From the NCBI RefSeq assembly GCF_000507185.2, contig NZ_AYTM02000002.1:5367501-5431500 (forward strand): a stretch of 64,000 nucleotides of DNA, in the 5' to 3' direction. The notes under the pieces are model-generated. The model saw only the letters and a program-made list of their open reading frames with translations, ran no database searches and was not told where the DNA came from. This document shows positions 30,601-42,600 of this stretch, one piece after another. Numbering within the stretch: position 1 is the stretch's first letter; every line of letters begins with the position of its first letter. A program made the translations under genes and the position numbers. Origin of the DNA: Pseudomonas syringae KCTC 12500. Its GTDB lineage: Bacteria; Pseudomonadota; Gammaproteobacteria; Pseudomonadales; Pseudomonadaceae.

Positions 30601-33600
30601 GGAGCAATTGCGTACCGCACTGCTGGCCCGCCTGCCGGGTTATATGGTGCCCGGCGCATTGGTGCGCCTGGATAGCTGGCCACTGACGGCCAATGGCAAG
30701 GTCGACCGCCGTGCCTTGCCGGTGCCCGACCGCACCGCGCTGTCGACCGGCGAATACCAGGCCCCGCAAGGCGAGCTTGAGACCGCGCTGGCCCTGATCT
30801 GGAGCGAATTGCTGCAGGTCGAGCGCGTAGGGCGTCATGACCGTTTCTTTGAGCTGGGCGGTCATTCGTTGCTGGCCATGCGCATGGTTTCTCAGGTACG
30901 TCAGCGCCTGTCACTGGAACTGGCCCTTGGCGACCTGTTTGCCGACAGTTCGCTGATCGCGGTCGCACACTGCCTGAGCGCTGCCGCGCGCAGTCAGTTG
31001 CCGGTCATCGACGTTCAGCCACTCAACGGCCCGGTACCCTTGTCTTCCGCTCAGCAGCGCATCTGGTTCATGGCGCAAATGGAAGATGCCAATAGTGCCT
31101 ATAACATCTCGTTGGGCCTGAAACTGAACGGTCCACTGGACAGCCGTGCCTTGACGCGTGCACTGGAACGCATCGTGGCCCGCCACGACAGCCTGCGCAG
31201 CCGCTTCAGTCAGGAAGACGACATCGCCTGGGTACAGGCAGCGCCTGTGACTGAGGTACCGGGCATCTGCTGGCAGGATTTACGCGATCAGGACCCGCAA
31301 GCGCTGCAGGCCGTGATCAGGGAAGAGGCCGCGCAGCCCTTCGACTTGCAGCGCGACTTGCCGATCCGTGGCCGTTTGCTGTGTCTGGCTGAAGACCGTC
31401 ACGTCTTGCTGCTGACCGTGCATCACATCGTTGCCGACGGCTGGTCGCTGGGCGTGCTGACCCGCGAACTGACCGCGCTCTACCAGGCGTTCAGTCAAGG
31501 GCAGGAGGATCCCTTGCCCTCGCTGGCCCTGCAGTATGGCGATTACGCCGTGTGGCAACGCAACTGGCTGGACGACGAACGATTGAGTCATCAGGCCGAT
31601 TACTGGCAGCAGACCCTGACGGGTGCGCCGGTATTGCTGACCTTGCCCACAGACCGTCCACGTCCCGCGCATCAGGACTACACCGGGGCCAGCGTCGCGC
31701 TGGATCTCGACCCGCGTTTGAGCAACGACCTCAGAGCCTTCTGCCAGACGCAGTCGGTGACACCATTCATGCTGTTCATGGGCGCCTGGGCTGTTTTGCT
31801 GGCGCGGCTGTCCGGACAGGAAGAGGTGGTCGTCGGCATGCCGGTTGCCAACCGCCGTCATGCCGAAATCGAAGGCTTGATCGGTTTGTTCGTCAATACC
31901 CTGGCCGTGCGTGTCGATACGTCGGGCGAGCCGGATGTGGTGACGCTGCTGGAGCGCATCAAGGCCCGCGTGGTGGAAGCGCAGGATCATCAGGACCTGC
32001 CTTTCGAACAAGTGGTGGAGCGCCTGCGGCCGCCACGCAGCCTCGCGCACAGCCCGTTATTCCAGGCATCACTGACCTGGGACGGCAGCCAGGGGCTGGA
32101 ATTGCAACTGGGCGATATGCAGCTCGAGCCGCTGGATGAACAGGCCGCTTTCGCGAAATTCGACCTGGCGTTGAGCGTCAGCGATGGCGCCGATCATTTC
32201 CGCTGCGTCGTGGAATACGCCACAGCGCTGTTTGACCATGGCACCGTCGAACGCCACCTGGGGTATCTGGAAGCGATACTGCGCGCCATGGTGGCTGACA
32301 GCCAGACGGTGGTGAGCCACATTCGGCTGTTGTCGGAGGCCGAGCGTCGGCAGTTGACCGAGGGCTTCAATGCACCCGATGCGGTGTATCCGCAAGAGCA
32401 GACGCTGCACAGTCAGTTTGAAGCGCAAGCGCAGCGCACGCCGGATGCGATTGCCGTCAGCTATGAAGAGGAGTCGTGGAGCTACGCAACACTTAACGCC
32501 CAGGCCAACAGGATCGCACATCGCCTGATTGGCATGGGCATCGGTGCGGACGACCGAGTCGCCATCTGCACGCCTCGCGGCCTGCAGATGATCGCGGGCC
32601 TGCTGGGGATTCTCAAAGCCGGTGCCGCCTACGTGCCGCTGGACCCGGCTTATCCTATTGAACGTCTGGCTTACACCCTCGACGACAGCGCACCGGTGGC
32701 GTTGTTGAGTCAGCGGTCAGTGCAGGGCACCTTGCCGGTCTCGGAAGTGCCGGTGATCTGTCTCGACGACGACTTGCAGGACGAATCCGTCTGTAATCCG
32801 CAGGTGCCGGTAACGCCCGGCAACCTGGCTTATGTGATCTACACCTCCGGGTCCACCGGTAAGCCCAAAGGCGTGATGATCGAACATCGCAACGTCGCGA
32901 GACTGTTCTCGGCCACCGAAGAATGGTTCGGTTTCAACCAGCAGGATGTCTGGGCGCTGTTCCATTCGTTCGCCTTCGACTTTTCGGTCTGGGAAATCTG
33001 GGGCGCGTTGCTGCATGGCGGGCATTTGGTAATCGTGCCGCAGCTGGTCAGCCGCTCGCCCGAAGACTTCTACACACTGCTGTGCAGCACCGGGGTGACG
33101 GTGCTCAACCAGACGCCGAGTGCGTTCCGTCAGCTCATTGCTGCACAGGGCGAGAACGGCCAGGCGCATTCGTTGCGCAAGGTGATCTTCGGCGGTGAAG
33201 CGCTGGACACCGTGATACTCAAGCCGTGGTATGCCCGCAACGTGAACGCCGGCACACAACTGGTGAACATGTACGGCATCACCGAAACCACGGTGCATGT
33301 GACCTATTACCCGTTGCAGCCCGAAGACGCCCAGCGCCTTGGCGCCAGCCCGATCGGCAGACGCATTCCCGATTTGCAGCTTTATGTTCTCGATGCGCGC
33401 GGCGAGCCCGTGCCGATGGGTGTGGTTGGCGAGCTGTATGTCGGCGGTGCCGGTGTGGCGCGGGGCTATCTGCACCGTGAAGCACTGACGGCTGAACGCT
33501 TTCTCGACAACCCGTTCAGCCACGTAGCGAATGCGCGGATGTACCGTACCGGTGACCTGGGCCGCTGGCTGGCCGATGGCAGCCTGGAATACATGGGCCG

Positions 33601-36600
33601 TAATGACGAACAGGTCAAGATTCGCGGTTTCCGTATCGAACTGGGTGAGATCGCAGCGCGCCTGAACGATCATCCAGATGTTCTCGACGCTGTGGTTGTG
33701 GCGCGCGAGGATGTGCCGGGTGACAAACGACTGGTTGGCTATTACACCTCGGCTGAAGATAAAGCCGGGCTGGATATCGAACAGTTGCGTGCCTGGCTGT
33801 CGGGCCTGCTGCCCGAATACATGGTGCCTGCGGCCTATGTACGGCTGGCCAGCCTGCCGGTGACGGCGAACGGCAAACTGGACCGCAAAAGCCTGCCGGC
33901 ACCGGACCGCGACAGCATCGCCAGCCGGGCCTATGAAGCGCCGCAAGGACCGATCGAAATCGCCCTGGCAAGCTTGTGGGCCGAGCTGCTGCATGTGGAG
34001 CAGGTCGGTCGTCAGGATAATTTCTTTGAACTGGGCGGCCACTCGTTGCTGGCCGTGACCCTGATTGCGCGCATGCGTCGTCTGGACATGCGTGCGGACA
34101 TTCGCGTTCTGTTTGTCCAGCCAACGCTGGCGGCGCTGGCCGAGGCCGTCGGTGGCGACACTGAAATCGATGTGCCAGCCAACCTGATCGATGCGTACTG
34201 CCAGCGCATCACCCCTGAACTGCTGCCCTTGGTAGCGCTGGACCAGCCCGCCATTGAGCGTATCGTGGCGCGGGTGCCGGGCGGTGCCGCTAATGTGCAG
34301 GATATCTACCCGCTGGGCCCGTTGCAGACCGGTATTCTTTACCACCACCTGACCGCCGGGGACCGCGATCCTTATCTGTTGCAGCCGCAGTTCGCCTTCG
34401 CCGACGCCTCGCGTCTTGAGGCTTTTTGCAATGCCTTGCAGCGAGTGATCGAGCGCAACGATATTCTGCGCACCGGGTTGTTCTGGGAAGGTTTGCAAGC
34501 ACCGGTACAAGTGGTCTGGCGCCAGGCGCCTCTGCGGGTTGAAGAGGCAGCCTTGCAAGACCTGTTTAATGCGCCGCGCATGGACCTGACGCAGGCGCCG
34601 CTGTTGCAGCTGGTTTATGCCCATGATCCGGCCAACCAAAGGATCGCAGCGGTGCTGCGCTACCACCATGTGATCATGGACCACATCGCCCTCGATATAT
34701 TGAGCCATGAGTTGCAGGCCATCCTGCTGGACAACGAAGCTCAGCTTGCAGCGCCTGTGCCTTATCGAAACTACATTGCCCACGTTGTGCAAGGGCCTGG
34801 AGAGGACGCCCATGAAGCGTTCTTCCGCGAGCAGTTGGGCGATATCGATGAGCCGACCTTGCCTTATGGTCTGGCCATGGCATCCGCAGAGCAGATTCCT
34901 GGCGAGGCCCGACTCACGCTGGACAGCGACCTGTGCCGGCAGATCCGCGATCAGGCACGGCAGTTGAGTGTCAGCGCCGCCACGTTGATGCACCTCGCCT
35001 GGGCGAAGGTGCTCGGCCAGTTGTCCGGGCGTGACAGCGTGGTATTCGGCACCGTGCTGCTTGGACGGTTGCGCGGCGGTGAGGGGGGCGAGCGCGCCTT
35101 GGGGGTGTTCATCAATACCTTGCCATTGCGCATGGATCTGGTCGGGCACTGCGCGCGCAGTGCAGTGCTCGACCTCCATGGTCGTCTGGTCGGGATGCTC
35201 GCCCATGAGCACGCTCAGTTGGCTTTGACCCAGCGCTGTAGCGCCTTGCCGGCTGGCGCACCACTGTTCAATACGCTGCTCAATTACCGCCACAGCGCTG
35301 TGCCTGAGGTCGATGACCAGGCGAACAACACGGCATGGCAAGGGATTGAGGTCGTGCACGCAGAGGAGCGCAGTAACTACCCGCTGACCTTGAGTATCGA
35401 TGACTTCGGCGATAGTTTCAGCCTGACAGCCCAGGCTGCGCCGGGTATTGATCCGCAACGGATTTGCGCCTACGTGCAACAAGCCGTTGTCCATCTGGTG
35501 CAGGCCCTGGAGCAGCAGTCGGCAGCAGCCCTGATTGAATCGTCAGTGGTGCCGGAGGCAGAACGCGAGCAGATGTCGGTAACGTTCAACGATACCCGGC
35601 GTGACTACCCACGCGGGCAGCCCGTGCACCGTCTGTTCGAGCGCCGCGCTGCGCTTCATCCGCATGCAGTGGCGGCCGTGCATGGCCGTCGCTCACTCAC
35701 TTATGGTGAGTTGAACGAGCGCGCCAACCACTTGGCTCACTACCTGCTGGGGCAAGGTGTGCGGCCCAACGAGCATGTGGCGATTTTGCTACCGCGCTCA
35801 CTGGAACTGCTGATCAGCCAGTTGGCGGTCGGCAAATGCGCAGCGACCTACGTGCCACTGGACGTCAATGCGCCTGCCGAACGCCAGCATTACATGCTCG
35901 ATGATTGCCAGGCGAAATGTGTGCTGACGCAGAGCGCCACCTCGATGGGCTCGACGGTGCAACGCATCAATCTGGACCAGTTGAACCTTGACGACCAGCC
36001 TGCGCATGACCCGGGCCTGCCACAGGCATCCGACACAGCAGCTTACGTCATGTACACCTCTGGCTCGACGGGAGCCCCGAAAGGCGTCCGTGTGGCCCAT
36101 CGCGGCATTGCCAGGCTGGTGTTGAACAACGGTTATGCCGACTTCAACGAGCAGGACAGCATCGCCTTTGCCTCCAACCCTGCATTCGATGCCAGCACCA
36201 TGGAAGTCTGGGGTGCCTTGCTCAACGGTGGGCAGCTGTTGGTGATCGAGCACACCACGCTGATCGACCCGATGCGTTTCAGCGCGGCTCTGCGTCAGGG
36301 CAATGTCAGTGTGCTGTTCTTGACCAGCGCACTGTTCAACCAGTACGTGCAACTGATCCCCGAGGCACTCAGCGGTCTTCGGCTGTTGCTTTCCGGCGGT
36401 GAGCGCGCCGATCCGGCGAGCTTCCGCACGCTGCTTGCCCAGGCTCCGGGCCTGCACCTGTTGAACGCGTACGGCCCCACTGAAACGACTACCTTCGCTA
36501 CGGCCAGTGATGTAAGAACACTGGCCGATCACGCCGAGTCGGTACCGATCGGTACACCTATCGGCAATACGACGGTCTACGTGCTCGACGCTCATCAGCA

Positions 36601-39600
36601 CCTGACACCGTTGGGGGCGATTGGCGAGCTTTACATTGGTGGCGACGGTGTGGCGCTGGGTTATCTGAATCGCCCGGACCTGACCGCAGAGAAGTTTATC
36701 GCCGACCCGTTCAGCGATCAGCCCGGCGCGATGATGTACCGCACCGGCGATCTGGGCCGCTGGCTGGAGGATGGCCAGCTGGAGTGCCTGGGGCGCAACG
36801 ATGACCAGGTGAAAATCCGTGGTTTCCGTATCGAGCTGGGCGAGATCGTCAATTGTCTACATCAGTTGCCGGGCATCAGGGAAGCTGTGGTTCTGGCGCG
36901 CGAGGATGAGCCGGGCCATGTGCGTCTGGTTGCCTACTTCACCAGCCGGCTGGACGCCGAGGCGCCTGCACCGGAGCAAATGCGTGCTCACCTGCAGGCT
37001 AACCTGCCGGAATACATGGTACCTGGGGCCTTTGTCGAGCTGACCGTTCTGCCGTTGACCGCCAACGGCAAGCTGGACAGCCGTGCACTGCCCAAACCGG
37101 ATCATTCGTCGCTGTTGGGGCTGGCCTACGAGCCACCGCAGGGCGAGATTGAAATCGCTCTGGCGCAGATCTGGGCTGAAGTGCTGCAGCTCGAGCGGGT
37201 CGGTCGCCACGATCACTTTTTCGACTTGGGCGGGCATTCCCTGCTGGCCATGCGCATGGTGTCGCAGGTGCGTCAGCAGATGGGCATGGAATTGCCATTG
37301 GGCGAACTCTTCGCGCTGGGCGAACTGGCAGCCGTGGCCAGTGCGCTGGCTGGTGCGGGACGCAGTGAACTGTCACTGATCCTGCCTGCGCCGCGTGATC
37401 AGTCGCTACCGCTGTCGTTTGCCCAGCAGCGTTTGTGGTTTCTGGCACAGATGGAAGGCGGTAATCAGGCTTACAACATCCCGCTGGCCCTCAGTCTGCA
37501 AGGATCGCTGGATGTCGCCGCGTTGACAGCCGCGCTTGGGCGAATCGTCGAGCGCCACGAAACCCTGCGCAGCCGCTTCATTGCCCGTGAGGAGGGGGCT
37601 GAAGTCGTGTTCACAGCTCCGGCGGCCATGTCGTTCCTGCACATCGAAGACCTGCGTCAAAACCCGCAAACCCTGGCCGAACGCGTCGCAGCAGAGGCTA
37701 CCGCAGCGTTCGATCTGACACGGGGGCCGCTGATCCGTGGCTGCCTGCTGCAGGTGGAAGACGCGCGGCACGTATTGTTGCTGACCGTGCACCACATCGT
37801 CTCCGACGGCTGGTCGATGGGCGTTCTGACCCGCGAATTGCTTGCGTTGTATCCGGCGCTGCGTCGCGGCGAGACCGATCCACTGCCAGCGCTGAGCATC
37901 CAGTACGCCGACTATGCGGTCTGGCAGCAGGGCTGGATGAGCGGTGAACGTCTGCAACACCAGGCTGCCTATTGGCGGCAGGTGCTGGAAGGCGCGCCGA
38001 CACTGCTGACCCTGCCTGTCGACCGGCCGCGTCCGGCGCAGCAGGATTTCGCCGGTGCCAGCCTGAACGTACGGCTGGATGGGCAACTGACTGCCGGCCT
38101 GCGTGCGCTGGCTCAGCGGCAAGGCGTTACGCTGTACATGACCTTGCTGACTGCGTGGGGCGCACTGCTGGCGCGTCTGTCCGGTCAGGCCGAGGTGGTC
38201 GTCGGCAGCCCGATCGCGGGCCGTGGTCGCGCCGAGCTGGAAGGGCTGATCGGCCTGTTCGTCAACACGCTGGCCATACGCATCGACACAGCATCGGCAG
38301 CCACCGGTGAGGCGCTGCTGGCACAGGTCAGGACGCGAGTACTGGAGGCTCAGGACCACCAAGACCTGCCGTTCGAGCAGGTGGTTGAAATCGTCCGCCC
38401 GACACGCAGCCTGGCCCATGGCCCGTTATTCCAGACAACGCTTAACTGGCTGGCCGGGGAAACTACCTTACCGGAGATGGACGGGCTGTCGCTGGCAACG
38501 GTCGAACAGCAGAGTCAGGTCTCCAAGTTCGATCTGTCGCTTAACCTCGGCGAACAGGGTGATGCGTTGTTCGGCACGCTGGACTACGCCACTGCGCTGT
38601 TCGATGAGGCAACGGTGCAGCGCTATTGCGGTTATTTCGAACAGTTGCTGCGCACGCTGGTGAGTAACCAGCAGGCAGTGCTCGCTGATATTCCGCTGGT
38701 GGGCCCGCAGGAGCGCGAGTATCTGCTCGACACTCTTAACGCCAGCGCGGTGAGCCTGCCGCAAGGTCAGACCATTCATGCCCTGATAGAGGCACGCGCC
38801 GAGGGCATGCCCGAAGCCGTTGCCGCCAGGGGCGGCCAGCAGTCACTGAGCTACGCGCAGATGAACCGTCAGGCCAACAGCCTTGCCCATCATCTGATCA
38901 GCCTGGGCGTGCGCCCGGATGATCGCGTCGCGGTCGTCGCGCGCCGTGGGCTGGACACGCTGGTGAGTCTGCTGGCCGTGCTCAAGTCCGGTGCCTGCTA
39001 TGTGCCGGTGGATCCGGCGCACCCCGATGAGCGCATAAACTATCTGCTGACCGACAGCGCGCCAGTGGTGGTGCTCGCTGAACAGGCTTTCATGGCGCGC
39101 CTCCCTGCACTGACGGTGCCACTGCTCGCGCTCGATCGCCCTCAATGGCCTGAGCAACCGGCAAATCCGCTGTTGTCGGGCCAGACGCCCGGCGATCTGG
39201 CGTATGTGATTTACACTTCTGGCTCGACCGGACAACCGAAAGGCGTGATGGTCGAACACCGCACGCTGGCCAATCTCGTTCACTGGCATTGCCAGGCATT
39301 CGCTTTGCACGCCGGTAGCCATACTGCCACTGTGGCCGGCTTCGGTTTTGACGCGATGGCCTGGGAAGTCTGGCCGGCCCTGTGTGCAGGGGCAACGCTG
39401 CATATCCCGCCAGCCGAAATCAGTAATGAACAGCTTGATGTGCTGCTCGACTGGTGGCTGGCCCAGCCGCTACAGGTGGCGTTTTTGCCGACACCGGTGG
39501 CCGAATATGCGTTCAGCCGCGAGCTGTATCACTCGACGCTGCAGACGCTGCTGATCGGCGGCGATCGCCTGCGGCAGTTCCACCGTGAGCCGGGGTTTGC

Positions 39601-42600
39601 CGTGATCAACAACTATGGCCCGACCGAAACCACGGTGGTCGCCACCTCCGGTCGTCTGTTGCCTGACGGCAGCCTCGACATCGGCAAACCGATCGCCAAC
39701 ACCCGCGTGTACCTGCTCGACGAGCAGCAGCAACTGGTGCCGACCGGTGTTGCCGGCGAGTTGTACATCGGCGGTGAAGGCGTGGCACGAGGTTATCTGA
39801 ATCAGCCGCAACTCACTGCCGAACGCTTCCTCAGCGATCCGTTCTGCGAGCACCCGCAGGCGCGTATGTACCGCACCGGTGATCTGGCTCGCTGGAATGC
39901 AGGCGGCACGCTGGACTATCTGGGGCGTAACGACGATCAGGTGAAAATCCGCGGTATGCGTATCGAACTGGGCGAAATCGAGGCGCAACTGACCTCGTTG
40001 CCGGGTATCGAGGAATCGCTGGTGGTGGCGCGCGAGGACGAACCTGGACAGTCACGTCTGGTGGCGTACTTCATTGAGCAAGGCCCGCGCTCGGCGCTTG
40101 ATATCGCCAGGCTGCGTGCCGACATGCTGGACCGCCTGCCGGGCTACATGGTGCCGAGTGCGTTCGTGCGCCTCGATGCCTGGCCATTGACCGCCAACGG
40201 CAAGGTCGATCGACGTGCCTTGCCGGTGCCGGATCGCGAGGCCATGCCAGGGCGTGAATACGAGCCGCCGCAAGGCGAGCTGGAAATGGCCCTGGCCGAT
40301 ATCTGGAGCGATTTGCTGCAAGTCGAGCAAGTAGGGCGCAACGATCACTTCTTCGAGCTCGGCGGCCATTCGCTGCTCGCCGTTACTCTGATCGCACGCA
40401 TGCGTCGCCGTGGCATGGATGCCGATATCCGCGTGTTGTTTGCCCAGCCGACCCTGGCCGCCTTGGCACGCGCCGTTGGCAGCGGCGCTCAGGTGAAGAT
40501 TCCGGCCAACCTGATCGGTGCGGATTGCACGTCAATAACCCCGGACCTGTTGCCGCTGGTGAAACTGGACCAGGCAGGGATCGATCGCGTTGTCGCCAGC
40601 GTTACCGGTGGTGCGAGCAATATTCAGGACATCTACCCGCTGGGGCCTCTGCAGGCGGGTATTTTCTATCACTACCTGTCCGCCGCCGAGGATGATCCCT
40701 ATCGCTTGCAGGCACGCTTCGCCTTTGCCGACCGCTCGCGACTGGAGGCCTTCAGCCAGGCGCTGCAACAGGTCATCGCCCGCAACGACGTGTTGCGCAC
40801 TTCACTGTGCTGGGACGGCCTGGAAACGCCTGTGCAAGTGGTCTGGCGACATGCCGATCTGCCGGTGATCGAGGTGCCGCTGGCGGCGCTGGATAATCCC
40901 GAGCCGCTGGAACTTGTACGTGCACCGCTGCTGCGGCTGATTCACGCCGATGACCCGGACAGCGGGCGTATCGTCGCGGTCCTGCTGTTCCATCATTTGA
41001 TCATGGACCACGTTGCCCTGGACCTGCTGAGCCAGGAGTTGCAGGCGGTGCTGCTCGATCAGGCAGCGCAACTGCCCGCGCCAGTGCCTTATCGCAACTA
41101 CATCGCGCAGACCTTGCTGGGGGCCGGTGACGACGCGCATGAGACGTTCTTCCGCGAGCAATTGGGCGATCTGGATGAGCCGACCCTGGCGTACGCCCAG
41201 ACCTGGTTGCCAGGGCCGGACGTTGCAGGCGAGGCCCGACTGCGTCTGGATATGGACCTGAGCAGGCGGTTACGTCATCAAGTGCGGCAGCTGGGTGTCA
41301 GTCCTGCCAGCCTGATGCACCTGGCCTGGGCTCAGGTACTGGGCCGATTGTCCGGGCGTGACAGCGTGGTGTTCGGCACCGTACTGTTGGGTCGCTTGAA
41401 CGGCAGCGAGGGCGCCGAACGCACACTCGGGGTGTTCATCAACACCTTGCCGTTGCGCATCGACCTGGCCGATCAGAGTGCACGCGATGCTCTGTCCCAA
41501 ACCCACCGCCGCCTGACCGGATTGCTTGCCCACGAACAGGCTTCTCTGGCAATCGCGCAGCGTTGCAGCGCCTTGCCTGCAGGTGCGCCGTTGTTCAGTG
41601 CACTGTTGAACTACCGCCACAGCGCTGCACCCGGTGAGGCAAACGAGGCTGCCGGCAAGGCCTGGAAGGGCATCGAGCTGCTACAGTCTGGCGAGCGCAG
41701 CAGCTATCCGTTGACGCTCAGCGTCGATGATCTGGGCGAGGCGTTCGACCTGACTGCGCTGACCTCGAAAGGCATCGATGCCCGACGTGTTTGTGCATAT
41801 CTTGCCTGCGCCGTGGAGGGACTGGTCGACGCGCTTGAACAGGCACCTTCGGAACCGATTCAGGCACTGAATATTCTGCCCGGCGCCGAACGAAACGAGC
41901 TACTCGATGGCTTCAATGCCGATCGCCTTACGGCGGAGTGCCCGCTGCCCGTTCATCTGCGTATCGAACAGCAGGCGCTGGAACAACCGAACGCCATGGC
42001 CGCAAAGGCGGGCGACCAGCATTTGAGCTATGGCGAGTTGAACGCCCGTGCCAACGCACTGGCCCATCACCTGATCGGGCTGGGCGTACGTCCTGACGAC
42101 CGGGTGGCGGTGGTCGCGCGGCGGGGTCTGGAGACCCTGGCCGGTCTGCTGGCAGTGCTGAAAGCCGGGGCGTGCTACGTACCGGTCGATCCGGGCCACC
42201 CGGATGAACGCATCAACTACCTGCTGGAGAACAGCGAACCTGTGGTGGTGTTGGCTCAATTCGACCTGCTGACACGTCTGCCCGAACTGCAGGTGCCGGT
42301 GATCGCGCTTGATCGCCCGGACTGGTCACAGCGCACCGACAACCCGTCCGTGCCGGAAATGACCACGCAACATCTGGCTTACGTGATTTACACCTCGGGG
42401 TCCACCGGGCTGCCCAAGGGCGTGATGGTCGAGCACCGCACGCTGAACAATCTGGTGGATTGGCACTGTGAAGCCTTCAACCTGCGTGCCGGCAGTCATA
42501 CCGCCAGCGTTGCCGGGTTCGGTTTCGACGCCATGGCCTGGGAAGTCTGGCCTGCGCTGTGTGCCGGTGCGGTGCTGCACCTGCCGCCTGCGGAGATTGG

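Noticed and set aside
32717..35494. Minus-strand open frame of about 925 codons inside syfB (and similar ones at 19155-21161, 21303-23342, 25188-27395, 28154-30028)
   Set aside because: They mirror the high-GC NRPS coding strand, recur antisense to A and C domains in the same place of each module, and show no protein family pattern.
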